NCBI GenBank assembly: GCA_003819815.1 | Contig: RPQJ01000024.1 | Span: 1 to 37,296, forward strand | Source of the DNA: Lysobacterales bacterium | Lineage (GTDB): Bacteria; Pseudomonadota; Gammaproteobacteria; Steroidobacterales; Steroidobacteraceae | Length of the DNA stretch: 37,296 nt | Direction of reading: 5' to 3' | Shown here: positions 1 to 8,076 of the stretch, piece by piece | Numbering within the stretch: the first letter of the stretch is position 1 | Layout: each line of letters begins with the position of its first letter | Made by a program: the position numbers and the translations under genes | Notes under the pieces: model-generated | Databases searched by the model: none | What the model saw: only the letters and a program-made list of their open reading frames with translations | What the model was told of the DNA's origin: nothing

Positions 1-1749
1 GTCGCGGAGCTGGCCGGATCGTATCGCTTCCTGCGCCGGCTCGAGAACCGGCTGCAGGAGCGCAACGACGAGCAGACGCACGACCTGCCCCGCGACGAGA
101 CGGGACGCGCGCGGCTCGCGCTCGCGATGGGCATGCCGGACTGGCCTGCGCTCGCGACCGTGATCGCGCAGCACCGCGACCGCGTGAGCAGCCACTTCCG
201 CGCCCTGGTGTTCGCACCTGCAGCGCCCACAGAGGGCGAGGCGGGTCGGGCGCTCGTCTCGCTGCTCGAGGACCAGGTCGACGTCGCCCGCCGCAGCGAA
301 CTGCTGCGCGTGGCCGGTCTCGCCGAAGCAGAGGCCGTGTCGGCGCGTCTCGAGCTGCTGCGCGACAGCGCCTATTACCGCCGGCTCGACGATACCGGGC
401 GACGCCGCCTGCACACGCTGCTGCCGTCGCTGCTCCAGTCGCTGGCGGGCCGTGGGGCGGAGGCGCTCGCGCTCGGCCGGCTGCTGCACGTGCTGGAGTC
501 GATCGGCGGCCGAACCGTCTATCTCTCCCTCCTCAACGAAAACGCCGTCGCACGTCGCCGGCTCGTCGAGCTCTGCGCCCAGTCGCAGTTCCTGACCGAC
601 CAGATCGCGTCGTTCCCGCTGCTGCTCGACGAACTGCTCGACGAGCGCCTGTTCGAGTCGACGCCGACGCGCGCGGAATTCGAGCACGACCTGCGCGTGC
701 GCATGGCCGGCGCCGGCGTCGACGATCCCGAGCACCAGGTCGAGCTGCTCCGGCAGTTCCAGCGGGCGGCGGTGTTCCGCGTCGCCGTCCCGGACCTCAC
801 GGGACGCCTGCCGCTCATGAAGGTGAGCGACCGCCTCACGGACATCGCGGAGCTGATCGTCGGCGAGGCGCTCGATCTGTCGTGGCAGCAGATCGTCGCG
901 CGACACGGTGTTCCACAGTACGGTCCCGACGAAGCGCACCTCGCCGGTGCCGGCGTGATCGTCGTCGCCTACGGCAAGTTCGGCGGGATCGAGCTCGGCT
1001 ACGGCTCCGACCTCGACCTCGTCTTCCTGCACGATTCCTCGGGCGACGTGCAGCACACGACCGGGCCCAAGCCCGTCGACAACGGCGTGTTCTTCCTGCG
1101 GCTCGTGCAGCGGCTCGTGCACGTGCTCGCCGTCCATACCGCGGCCGGCCGGCTCTACGAGGTGGACACGCGCCTGCGGCCGAGCGGCAAGGGGGGGTTG
1201 CTGGTGCAGAGCATCGAAGGCTTCGGCGATTACCAGCGCGCCGAGGCCTGGACGTGGGAGCACCAGGCACTGCTGCGAGCGCGCGTCGTCGCCGGGCCGG
1301 CCGCGCTGCGCGACCGGTTCGAGAGCCTGCGACGCGACGTGCTGCGCCACGCCGTTCGGCGCGCGACGCTGCGGGACGACGTGCGCACGATGCGCGAGCG
1401 CATGCGCGCCGAGCTCTCGCGCTCGGGCCCCGGCCAGTTCGACCTCAAGCAGGACCCGGGCGGCATCACCGACGTCGAGTTCCTCGCGCAGTACTGGACG
1501 CTGCTCTGGTCCGAACGCTACGAGGAGCTCGTGACGTACTCGGACAACATCCGGCAGCTCGAGAGCCTGGCCTCCGCCGACCTCGTGCCGCAATCGACCG
1601 TGGACGTGCTGACGGCCGCCTATCGCGCGTACCGCCAGCGGATGCACCACCTGTCGCTCGACGCGGCGGACAACGTCGTGCCGGCGGAGGAATTCGCCGA
1701 GACGCGTGCCGCGGTCACCGCCATCTGGACCGCGACGATGGAAGGCTGA
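1..1749 (+). CDS. glnE: Glutamine synthetase adenylyltransferase/deadenylase, 3' part
   Basis: The reading frame is open from base 1 and starts upstream of the window, leaving 582 C-terminal residues of a protein usually near 950. GlnE adenylylates glutamine synthetase to inactivate it and, in its other catalytic domain, removes the AMP by phosphorolysis; PII proteins set the balance. The visible part begins in the helical end of the first catalytic domain (RFLRRLENRLQ at the fifth line of codons) and then contains the complete second nucleotidyltransferase domain. Its signature, YGKFGGIELGYGSDLDL near bases 967-1017, supplies the two metal-binding Asp residues of the G-S-D-L-D motif. The protein ends with the helical tail around MHHLSLDAAD. 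In pseudomonads glnE also lies just before LPS heptosyltransferase genes, which fits the genes downstream here. Identification is secure; only the truncation by the window edge limits it. Confidence 0.96.
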   Translation, partial: VAELAGSYRFLRRLENRLQERNDEQTHDLPRDETGRARLALAMGMPDWPALATVIAQHRDRVSSHFRALVFAPAAPTEGEAGRALVSLLEDQVDVARRSELLRVAGLAEAEAVSARLELLRDSAYYRRLDDTGRRRLHTLLPSLLQSLAGRGAEALALGRLLHVLESIGGRTVYLSLLNENAVARRRLVELCAQSQFLTDQIASFPLLLDELLDERLFESTPTRAEFEHDLRVRMAGAGVDDPEHQVELLRQFQRAAVFRVAVPDLTGRLPLMKVSDRLTDIAELIVGEALDLSWQQIVARHGVPQYGPDEAHLAGAGVIVVAYGKFGGIELGYGSDLDLVFLHDSSGDVQHTTGPKPVDNGVFFLRLVQRLVHVLAVHTAAGRLYEVDTRLRPSGKGGLLVQSIEGFGDYQRAEAWTWEHQALLRARVVAGPAALRDRFESLRRDVLRHAVRRATLRDDVRTMRERMRAELSRSGPGQFDLKQDPGGITDVEFLAQYWTLLWSERYEELVTYSDNIRQLESLASADLVPQSTVDVLTAAYRAYRQRMHHLSLDAADNVVPAEEFAETRAAVTAIWTATMEG

Positions 1750-1833
1750 ACCGGCGGCGGCCCGCGAGTCGCACGGCGTGCCGGCAGTCGGCGGGCAATT
1801 GCGAAAACCCGGGCGCTCGCCTAAGGTTTCGCG

Positions 1834-2235
1834 ATGACCGAACTCCTCGTGCCCGTTTCCCCCGGCGAGCTGATCGACAAGATCACCATCCTCGAGATCA
1901 AGTCGCAGCGCATGACCGATCCCGCGAAGCTGCACAACGTGCGCACGGAGCTCGCGCTCCTGAACGACACGTGGCGCGCCTCACCGTTCGCGAAGTTCGA
2001 CATCGAGGCCGAATGGACCGGCCTCCGCGACGTCAACGCGAAACTCTGGGACGTCGAGGACCTGCTCCGCGACCTGGAGCGCGACGGGCGCTTCGACGCC
2101 GAGTTCGTCGAACTCGCGCGCGCTGTCTACTTCACCAACGACGAACGCGCGGCGATCAAGAAGCGCATCAACACGAAGCTCGGCTCCACGCTGGTGGAGG
2201 AGAAGAGCTATGCGGAGTACGGGAAGCGGAAATAG
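1834..2235 (+). CDS. DUF6165 family protein
   Basis: A 133-residue soluble protein that opens with a hydrophobic strand followed by SPGELIDKITILEIKSQR and continues DPAKLHNVRTEL, the pattern I associate with the uncharacterised DUF6165 family. The rest is strongly helical and charged, ending in a Lys-rich tail. It has no signal peptide, membrane segment or recognisable catalytic motif. The ATG is preceded by AAGG eight bases upstream, which supports this start. It lies 84 bp after glnE on the same strand and before a block of LPS genes. DUF6165 proteins are often found near glycan or LPS biosynthesis genes, which hints at a link but does not show function. The family call is from memory of its conserved N-terminus. 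Confidence 0.8.
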   Translation: MTELLVPVSPGELIDKITILEIKSQRMTDPAKLHNVRTELALLNDTWRASPFAKFDIEAEWTGLRDVNAKLWDVEDLLRDLERDGRFDAEFVELARAVYFTNDERAAIKKRINTKLGSTLVEEKSYAEYGKRK

Positions 2236-2250
2236 GGCCGGGGGACACCC

Positions 2251-2451
2251 TCAGCCCCGCTTCAGCGTGTACTCCGCCGAGCAATACGGGCACTTCGCCC
2301 AGCCGGTCTTCTCGATCGGCAGGTAGACGCGCGGATGGCTGTTCCAGAGCTGCATGCTCGGCATCGGGCACGAAAGCGGGAGGTCGTCCGGCGTCACGTC
2401 GTAGTGGTGCTGGGCGTTCGGCTGGATGAGCTTGTCGCTTGCTTCGGCCAT
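2251..2451 (-). CDS. CHCC-type zinc-finger domain protein
   Basis: A 66-residue protein with the zf-CHCC arrangement: Cys28 (LSCPMP), His39 (NSHPRVYLPI) and the C-terminal pair CPYC at residues 54-57, followed by SAEYTL. These four residues would bind one zinc. The fold is shared with the NDUFS6 subunit of mitochondrial complex I, but the role of the free-standing bacterial proteins is not established. The ATG has AGGA nine bases upstream on the minus strand. The same frame runs further upstream without a stop, but that stretch is antisense to the glycosyltransferase and is not protein-like. The gene sits 68 bp downstream of the GT9 gene on the same strand and is probably cotranscribed with it. 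Neighbouring such a gene to waaF-type genes is common in gammaproteobacteria. Confidence 0.88.
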   Translation of the reverse strand: MAEASDKLIQPNAQHHYDVTPDDLPLSCPMPSMQLWNSHPRVYLPIEKTGWAKCPYCSAEYTLKRG

Positions 2452-2519
2452 CTCGGCGTGTCCTGGTACGCCGCACGGGGCGCGGCCGGATCGCATTATC
2501 GCCCAGTGCGCGGCGAGCG

Positions 2520-3590
2520 TCAGCGGGTCGGCGTGCGGGGTGCGCCGGCCGCCATCAGCGCGTCGAGCCGCTCGACGACGTCCTCGGGCCGGATGAGGTC
2601 CATGACGCCGGGGTGCTCGATCTTGGTCGTCCACGGTATCTCCGCGGCCGGACGCCCCCGGAATGCCCGCGCGGCGGCGTCGTAGCGGTCGACGCACCAT
2701 GGCCGGCTGTAGTAAGGACCGCTGCGCTCGGGATTGGTCGCCGCGTAAAGTCCTACGACGGGCGTGCCGACGGTCGTGGCCATGTGCACCGGCCCTGAAT
2801 CCGGGCTCACCAGCGCGACCGCCCGCTCGAGCGTCGCGAGGAGCTGCAGCAGCGTGTCGCGACCCACGAGATTCACGACCGGCTCCCGGGCGAGTTGCTC
2901 GATGCGTGCCCCCGTCTCCCGCTCGAGCGGGCTCGGACCTCCGCAGATGAGCACCTGCAGGCCGTGGCGCCTCGACGCGTGGTCCGCCACGGCGGCATAG
3001 CCCTCCGCGGACCAGTTGCGGAGCACGTGGCTCGAGCACGGGCTGATGACGAGCGTCGGACGTCCTTCCGGGATGACGTTGCGGGCGTACTCGAGCGCGG
3101 CCTCGGGCAGCGGGATGTCCCAGCGCATCGAGCGCCGGCGGAGGCCGAGGCACTCAGCGAAACCGAACAGTCCGTCGAGCACGTGCTCGCGGCGGCGCGG
3201 CTCGATGCGACGGTTGGTGAAGAGCCACTGCAGCTCGCGGGCCCGGGCGCGGTCGAAGCCGATCCGGGTCGTCGCAGGCACGAGCGCCGCGGCGAGGCTC
3301 GCGCGGATCGCGAGCTGCATGTGCAGCAGCGCGTCGTAGCGACGTCCCGTCATCCGCCGCCGCAGTTCCGCGTACGCAGCCCGTCCCGCGCGCTTGTCGA
3401 ACACGACGAACTCCACGTCGGGCAGGTGGCCAAGCAGCTTGTGCTCGAGCTTGCCGATGATCCACGTGCAGCGAACGCCGGGCCAGGCGTCCTGCATCGT
3501 GCGGACGACGGGCAGCACGTGGCACACGTCGCCGATCGCCGAGAGGCGCAGCACGCACAGGTTCCGAGGTGCGTCGGCGGGTCCGGGCAT
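2520..3590 (-). CDS. Glycosyltransferase family 9 (LPS heptosyltransferase-like)
   Basis: A 356-residue cytosolic or peripheral membrane enzyme of the GT9/ADP-heptose:LPS heptosyltransferase family (WaaC/WaaF/WaaQ type), which adds heptose to the growing LPS inner core. The N-terminal domain carries VLRLSAIGDV, whose Asp21 corresponds to the family's conserved catalytic Asp. The C-terminal nucleotide-sugar domain has SPCSSHVLRNW near residue 185 and then SPDSGPVHMA with GTPVVGLYAATNPERSGP, the typical donor-binding loop. Which heptose position it serves cannot be told from the sequence, so I give no symbol. It is divergent from kdkA with 66 bp between the starts and is followed by the zinc-finger gene. 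The nearby kdkA and waaA support an LPS-core role. Start is the ATG at 3590, 15 codons before the first conserved strand. Confidence 0.9.
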   Translation of the reverse strand: MPGPADAPRNLCVLRLSAIGDVCHVLPVVRTMQDAWPGVRCTWIIGKLEHKLLGHLPDVEFVVFDKRAGRAAYAELRRRMTGRRYDALLHMQLAIRASLAAALVPATTRIGFDRARARELQWLFTNRRIEPRRREHVLDGLFGFAECLGLRRRSMRWDIPLPEAALEYARNVIPEGRPTLVISPCSSHVLRNWSAEGYAAVADHASRRHGLQVLICGGPSPLERETGARIEQLAREPVVNLVGRDTLLQLLATLERAVALVSPDSGPVHMATTVGTPVVGLYAATNPERSGPYYSRPWCVDRYDAAARAFRGRPAAEIPWTTKIEHPGVMDLIRPEDVVERLDALMAAGAPRTPTR

Positions 3591-3656
3591 GGGTAGGCAG
3601 CGGCAGTCCGATGGTGAACAATCCGTCCCGGGACACGTCCAGGAACGTCGAACGAA

Positions 3657-4379
3657 GTGAGCGCCGGGCCGGAAACGCGCGTGCGAACGGACCGCGGCGC
3701 GATGCTATACGATGCGTCGCGCAGCGGCCAGTTGGCGGAACCGGCGTTCGAGCCGGGACATTGGCATGGGCGCGGCAGCCTGGAGGAGGTCGCGGGCGGA
3801 CGCGGCACGGTCGCGTTCGTGCGCGACGGCGATCGCCGCTGGGTGCTGCGTCACTATCGCCGTGGCGGCGCCGTGGCGCGGCTCCTCGACGACCGTTATC
3901 TCTGGACGGGCGAGGATCGCACCCGCTCGTTCCGCGAGTGGCGGCTGCTGCACGCGCTGCACCAGGCGGGCCTGCCGGTGCCGGCGCCCGTCGCCGCACG
4001 CTACGTCCGCTCGGCTCTCACCTATCGCGCCGACCTCGTGACCGAGGAGTTGCCGACGCGGCTCACGCTCGCGCGTGCGCTCGCGAACGCGCCGCTCGAG
4101 CCCGACCGGTGGCGCGGGATAGGGCGAGTGATCGGACGGCTGCACGCGCACGGCGTCCGGCACGCCGACCTGAACGCGCACAATCTCCTTCTTGCGGGCG
4201 ATGGCGCGGTGTACGTCGTCGACTTCGACCGCGGCCGTTTCGAGGCCCGGGGCGGCTGGGAGCGCGACGTGCTCGACCGGCTGCATCGTTCGCTCGCGAA
4301 GGTCACGGCGAGGCTGCCGCCCGAGCGCTGGACGGACGGCGACTGGAAGGCGTTGCTCGAAGGAGTCGCCGCCGCATGA
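3657..4379 (+). CDS. kdkA: 3-deoxy-D-manno-octulosonic acid (Kdo) kinase
   Basis: KdkA phosphorylates the 4-hydroxyl of Kdo on lipid A, capping the inner core in species with a single Kdo. The 240-residue protein has the KdkA pattern: GRGTVAFV near residue 48, WVLRHYRRGG at 62-71 (the kinase-like Lys/Arg strand), DDRYLWTG, TRSFREWRLL, GLPVPAPVAA, the catalytic loop HADLNAHNLLL at 169-179 and the metal-binding DFDRGR at 189-194. The GTG at 3657 is the longest start. An ATG at codon 16 (3702), just before LYDASRSG, is an alternative, because no good Shine-Dalgarno is visible at either. The stop overlaps the waaA start (ATGA), so translation is probably coupled. That pairs a Kdo kinase with its Kdo transferase, which is functionally expected. 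Confidence 0.93.
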   Translation: MSAGPETRVRTDRGAMLYDASRSGQLAEPAFEPGHWHGRGSLEEVAGGRGTVAFVRDGDRRWVLRHYRRGGAVARLLDDRYLWTGEDRTRSFREWRLLHALHQAGLPVPAPVAARYVRSALTYRADLVTEELPTRLTLARALANAPLEPDRWRGIGRVIGRLHAHGVRHADLNAHNLLLAGDGAVYVVDFDRGRFEARGGWERDVLDRLHRSLAKVTARLPPERWTDGDWKALLEGVAAA

Positions 4380-5692
4380 TGCGCGTGATCTACGTGACCT
4401 TCACCTACCTGCTGGCGCCGCTCGCCGTTGCGATGGAGGGCTGGAAGGCGCTCTGGAATCCGGACTACCGCGGTCGCCTGCACCAGCGCCTGGGCTACGT
4501 GGAACCGTCGCCGGCCCCCGGCTGCATCTGGGTCCACGCGGTCTCGGTCGGCGAGGTGCAGGCGTCGGCCGCCCTGATCCGCGCACTCGAGCAGCGATTT
4601 CCCGGCATCCCGGTGATCGTCACGACGGTCACGCCGACCGGTGCGCAGCGTGCGCGCGCGCTCTTCGGCGCACGCGTGCCGCATCGCTACCTGCCGTACG
4701 ACCTCCCCGGCGCGGTGCGCCGCTTCCTCGACCGGACGCAGCCGCGCGTCGCCATCATCCTCGAGACCGAGATCTGGCCGACGCTGTACCACGAGCTCGG
4801 TCGCCGCCGCATCCCGCTCGTCATGGCAAGCGCGCGCGTCTCGACCCGCTCGGTCGACCGCTACCGCCGCATGGCCAAGCTGTTCCGCGAGACGCTGTCG
4901 CACGGGATCCTGATCGGCGCTCAGACGCCGGCGGATGCCGAGCGTTTCCGGACGATCGGTGCGGCGCACGACCGCGTGCGCGTCACGGGCAACGTGAAGC
5001 TCGATCTCGACATCCCCGAGTCCACCGTCGCGGCAGGGCGGGCGTTTCGAGCCGGGTGCGCGGCGTCACGTCCGGTGTGGATCGCGGGCAGCACGCACGA
5101 GGGCGAGGAGGATGCGTTGCTCGCCGCTCACGAGCGCGTCTGCACGCGGCATCCCGAGGCGCTGCTGATCCTCGTGCCGAGGCACCCGCAGCGCTTCGAC
5201 GCCGTGAAGGCGCTGCTGCGCCGCCGCGGCCGCTCGTTCGTCTCGAGGAGTTCAGGTGACCGTCCCGACCGTGGCCACGGCGTGTACCTGGTCGATACGC
5301 TGGGCGAGCTGCAGATGTTCTACGCGGCGGCCGACGTCGCCTTCGTCGCCGGGAGCCTCGTGCCGATCGGCGGGCACAACCTGCTCGAGCCCGCGGTGCT
5401 CGGGCTGCCGATTCTTTCCGGGCCGCACACGCAGAACGCCCAGGACATCGCCGACCTGCTGCAAGACGCCGGCGCGCTCCGGATCGTGCGCAGCGGTGCG
5501 GAGCTCGCGCAGCGCGTGGAGGAGTGGTTCAGCGATCCGGCGCTCGGCCGCACGGCCGGCGCGGCGGGTCGCCACGCGGTCGAGCAGAGCCGCGGCGCCG
5601 TCGACCGGCTGGTCGCTATGGTGTCGCCGTTGCTGGAACCGGCGCCGGGCGCACGATCGGCAGCGGGGCTGGCGTCGTCAGGAGGCCGTTGA
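4376..5692 (+). CDS. waaA: 3-deoxy-D-manno-octulosonic acid transferase
   Basis: WaaA (KdtA, GT30) transfers Kdo from CMP-Kdo to lipid IVA at the inner face of the inner membrane. The 438-residue protein starts with a membrane-anchoring hydrophobic stretch (YVTFTYLLAPLAVAM). The N-terminal domain has IWVHAVSVGEVQAS, whose Glu is the proposed catalytic base. The C-terminal half has WIAGSTHEGEE and SLVPIGGHNLLEPA, both typical of the family. Two adjacent ATGs (4376 and 4379) are possible starts, and the first overlaps the kdkA stop. The last 25 or so codons overlap the 3' end of tolC on the other strand. The tail after residue 410 is low in conserved features, so the protein may simply have extended into the tolC sequence. 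Confidence 0.95.
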   Translation: MMRVIYVTFTYLLAPLAVAMEGWKALWNPDYRGRLHQRLGYVEPSPAPGCIWVHAVSVGEVQASAALIRALEQRFPGIPVIVTTVTPTGAQRARALFGARVPHRYLPYDLPGAVRRFLDRTQPRVAIILETEIWPTLYHELGRRRIPLVMASARVSTRSVDRYRRMAKLFRETLSHGILIGAQTPADAERFRTIGAAHDRVRVTGNVKLDLDIPESTVAAGRAFRAGCAASRPVWIAGSTHEGEEDALLAAHERVCTRHPEALLILVPRHPQRFDAVKALLRRRGRSFVSRSSGDRPDRGHGVYLVDTLGELQMFYAAADVAFVAGSLVPIGGHNLLEPAVLGLPILSGPHTQNAQDIADLLQDAGALRIVRSGAELAQRVEEWFSDPALGRTAGAAGRHAVEQSRGAVDRLVAMVSPLLEPAPGARSAAGLASSGGR

Positions 5693-7112
5693 TCTGCGAA
5701 AGGTCCGTCGGGACCAGCACGCCGGACGCCGACTTCAGGCGCACGAGGTTGATCAGGTAGTCGTAGCGGCTGCGTGCGAAGTCGCGCTGGGCCTCGAAGA
5801 GCCGCCGCCTCGCATCGAGCACGTCGACGGTGGTGCGTGTTCCGACGTCGAAGCCCGCCTCGGTGGCCTCGAGCGCAGTCTGGTTCGACTTCACGGCCTG
5901 CTGCAGTGCCTGCACCCGCGCCTTCTCGGCGAGCACTCCGAGATAAGCATCGCGGGTCTCGCGCTCCGCGCCGCGCAGGGCGCCTTCGAGGCGCTCGCGC
6001 TCGGCACGGTGCAGGTAGGTCTGTTCGCGGACCTGCGAGCGCGTGATGCCGCCCGCGAAGACCGGGATGTTCACCCGCACGCCGATCTGGTCGTCCGTCC
6101 GGTTGAAGTCGGCCGGGAATTCCTGGGCCGGCAGGTTCGGGTCCTGGAACTCCTGCGGCACGCGCGTGAGCGAGTCCGCGACGCTGTCCGACTCGCCGTA
6201 GCGGGCGAAGAGGTCCACGGTGGGCATGTGGCCCGCCTGCGCGATCTTGACGTTCGACTTCGCGATGTCGACGCCGAGCCTGGCCGCGATGACGTTCAGG
6301 TTCTGCTCGACCGCATTGTCGACCCAGAACTGCTCGTCCAGCGGTTGCGGCTGGTCGAGCGGCATCGAGTCCGAGGGCTTCACGAGCTGCTCGTAGGCCT
6401 CGCCGGTGAGCTCACGCAGGAATTCCTGCGCGGTCGCGAGCGCGCGCTTCGCGGCGATGACGCCGGCGGTCGCGCTGTCGTGCGCCGCGCGGGCTTCCTG
6501 CACGTCCGTGATCGCGATCAGGCCCACCTCGAAGCGCTTCTCCGCCTGCTCGAGCTGGCGGTTGACCGCCTCGAGCGTCGCCTGGGCAGCGCCGAGCGTG
6601 TCGTCGGCCGCGAGCACGTCGAAGTAGCGCTGAGAGACGCGGACCATCAGGTCCTGCTGCGCGGCGCGGTAGTTCGCCTCGGCGAGCGCGACCCGCGAGT
6701 CCGACTGCTTGAGGCGCTGCCACTGGTCCCAGCGGAACAGCGTCTGCGTGAGCTGGGCGTCGTAGTCCCAGTAGCGGTCGGTCGTGGTCTCGTTCGTGAA
6801 CGGCACGGACACCGCCACGGCCGAGGATTCCCCGGTCACCGGATCGACCACCTCGCGGAACTGCCGCTGGAAGCCCTCCGAGTCCGTGCTCCCGGTATAG
6901 ACCTGACCGCCGACGTTGACCTGAGGCAACAGCAGCCCGCGGGCCTGCGGCTTCGCCTCGAGGGCGGCCATCCGGCGTGCCTCCGCCTCGCGGATGAGCG
7001 GATCGCTCTTGGACGCGTCCTGGTACACCTCGAGCAGGTTGACGGCCTGCGCGGCCGGACCGAGGAGGATGAGGGCGATGCCCCAGGCGAGCACGGAGGA
7101 ACGTTTTTGCAT
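5616..7112 (-). CDS. tolC: TolC family outer-membrane efflux protein
   Basis: A 498-residue outer-membrane channel subunit; trimers form the exit duct for type I secretion and RND or MFS efflux pumps. Residues 1-23 are a Sec signal peptide (MQKRSSVLAWGIALILLG, cleavage near AQA). The mature protein shows the two-fold repeated TolC architecture: DPLIREAEARRMAA and LPQVNVGGQVYTG in the first repeat, and a second repeat with MPTVDLFARYG and VRVNIPVFAGG. Long helical stretches follow each. The C-terminal portion has VDVLDARRRLFEAQRDFARSRYDYL, the usual end of the family. It lies 97 bp downstream of pcm on the same strand; a pcm-tolC operon is described in Stenotrophomonas maltophilia, from memory. 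Its 3' end runs 77 bp into waaA. An AT-rich stretch upstream may hold its own promoter. Confidence 0.95.
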   Translation of the reverse strand: MQKRSSVLAWGIALILLGPAAQAVNLLEVYQDASKSDPLIREAEARRMAALEAKPQARGLLLPQVNVGGQVYTGSTDSEGFQRQFREVVDPVTGESSAVAVSVPFTNETTTDRYWDYDAQLTQTLFRWDQWQRLKQSDSRVALAEANYRAAQQDLMVRVSQRYFDVLAADDTLGAAQATLEAVNRQLEQAEKRFEVGLIAITDVQEARAAHDSATAGVIAAKRALATAQEFLRELTGEAYEQLVKPSDSMPLDQPQPLDEQFWVDNAVEQNLNVIAARLGVDIAKSNVKIAQAGHMPTVDLFARYGESDSVADSLTRVPQEFQDPNLPAQEFPADFNRTDDQIGVRVNIPVFAGGITRSQVREQTYLHRAERERLEGALRGAERETRDAYLGVLAEKARVQALQQAVKSNQTALEATEAGFDVGTRTTVDVLDARRRLFEAQRDFARSRYDYLINLVRLKSASGVLVPTDLSQINGLLTTPAPLPIVRPAPVPATATP

Positions 7113-7148
7113 GGACTCACCGAAACGACGGGACCGGCGCGTGGCCGA

Positions 7149-7199
7149 TGGGTGTTATACTAGACTATATCACTAGGCGGGACGCTGGCTAGCCCCGCC
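7149..7199 (-). promoter_or_regulatory. AT-rich candidate tolC promoter with upstream hairpin
   Basis: Between pcm and tolC lies a sharp AT-rich island (7153-7175) in otherwise GC-rich DNA. Read on the minus strand it contains TATAAC and TATAGT, either of which could be a -10 element. No convincing -35 box is seen at 17 bp. Immediately upstream on that strand is an inverted repeat with 6-bp arms GGCGGG/CCCGCC (7176-7199), which could be a weak terminator for pcm or an operator. Function is inferred from base composition only. Confidence 0.35.
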
Positions 7200-7209
7200 G
7201 GTTCGCTCG

Positions 7210-7866
7210 TCAGAAGACGAATTTCGGCGGCTCCGCGGCGTGGATCAGCGGGTCGACGAACGTCTCGAACAGGCTCTCGCGGACGCACTGCCCGGGGGCC
7301 GAGCAAACGACGCGCCGCGCTTCCATGGCTGGTCCGCTGCCGACGATGGCGAACAGGCGGCCGCCGGGCTGCAACATCCGTTCGAAGCGCGTGTCGTAGA
7401 CGGGGAGCGACCCGGTGAGCACGACGACGTCGTAGCGCTCCGGGCCGGCCGGCAGCGCATAGACGTCCGCTGCCGCGACGCTGACGTTGTGCACGCCACC
7501 GCGGCGCAGCGCTTCCCTCGCGCCGTCGGCGAGATCGGGAAAGATCTCGACGGAGCGAACCGCGCGGGTGAGCGCGCCGAGGCAGGCGGCGAAGTAGCCG
7601 GTGCCCGTGCCGACCTCGAACACCGTGTCCTCTGGCTTCAGCTCGAGCGACTGCAGGATGCGGCCTTCCAGGCTCGGCGAGAGCATCGCCTGCCCGTGGC
7701 TGATCGGGACGTTCATGTCTGCGAACGCGAGTTCGCGGCAGGCGGCGGGCACGTAGGCCTCGCGCGGCGTGCGCTTCATCGCGTCGAGGATGCGGAGATC
7801 GAGCACGTCCCAGGCGCGTACCTGTTGCTCGATCATCTGGCGGCGGGCGGCTTCGAGGTCCAGCAT
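7210..7866 (-). CDS. pcm: Protein-L-isoaspartate O-methyltransferase family protein
   Basis: A 218-residue SAM-dependent methyltransferase of the PIMT family, whose canonical members methylate L-isoaspartyl residues so that damaged proteins can be repaired. Helical N-terminus MIEQQVRAWDVLD, then REAYVPAACRELAFAD, the SAM-binding motif I VFEVGTGTGYFAA at 82-94, and the later strand YDVVVLTGSLP. The segment before motif I reads ISHGQAMLSPSLEG (55-68), where canonical Pcm has a GQT-ISQP-type motif; the conserved Ser aligns with Leu62. This divergent form is common next to tolC in Xanthomonadales relatives, so substrate specificity is uncertain. I chose the ATG at 7866 because the longer open frame upstream is antisense to the next gene. 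It is divergent from the GGDEF/EAL gene. Confidence 0.85.
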   Translation of the reverse strand: MLDLEAARRQMIEQQVRAWDVLDLRILDAMKRTPREAYVPAACRELAFADMNVPISHGQAMLSPSLEGRILQSLELKPEDTVFEVGTGTGYFAACLGALTRAVRSVEIFPDLADGAREALRRGGVHNVSVAAADVYALPAGPERYDVVVLTGSLPVYDTRFERMLQPGGRLFAIVGSGPAMEARRVVCSAPGQCVRESLFETFVDPLIHAAEPPKFVF

Positions 7867-8076
7867 GGTGATGGGTCCGCAGTGAGGCGCGAAGGTTACG
7901 GTCTCGACCCGGGAGCGACAAGCCGAGGTTGCCGCATGATTATGGTGAATCCGGCAGGTGCGCGCGACCCGTTCGTTTATGCTTCCCTCGCGATCGACTA
8001 GAACAACAACTCGCGAGGGGATGAGGCGCCACGGGGCGCCGTTCTTTCCGGGGACAAGGCCTGTCCGGACCACACG
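7867..8076. promoter_or_regulatory. Divergent intergenic region with inverted repeats
   Basis: This 210-bp gap separates pcm (leftward) from the GGDEF/EAL gene (rightward) and must hold both promoters. On the minus strand CATAAT (complement of 7941-7946) is a possible -10 for pcm. Ahead of the GGDEF/EAL gene are a 9-bp inverted repeat, CCCTCGCGA/TCGCGAGGG, at 7985-7993 and 8011-8019 with a 17-base spacer. After it comes a GGCGCC-ACGG-GGCGCC hairpin at 8025-8040, followed by GTTCTTTCC. These lie within 100 bases of the ATG and could fold in the leader RNA or bind a regulator. No known riboswitch consensus was recognised. Confidence 0.3.

Noticed and set aside
5256-7163. Open frame of 635 codons on the plus strand
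   Set aside because: It is antisense to tolC and in the wrong frame of waaA. The protein-like signal belongs to those two genes.
7985-8041. Cyclic-di-GMP riboswitch ahead of the GGDEF-EAL gene
   Set aside because: The inverted repeats do not show the conserved core of either known cyclic-di-GMP riboswitch class.
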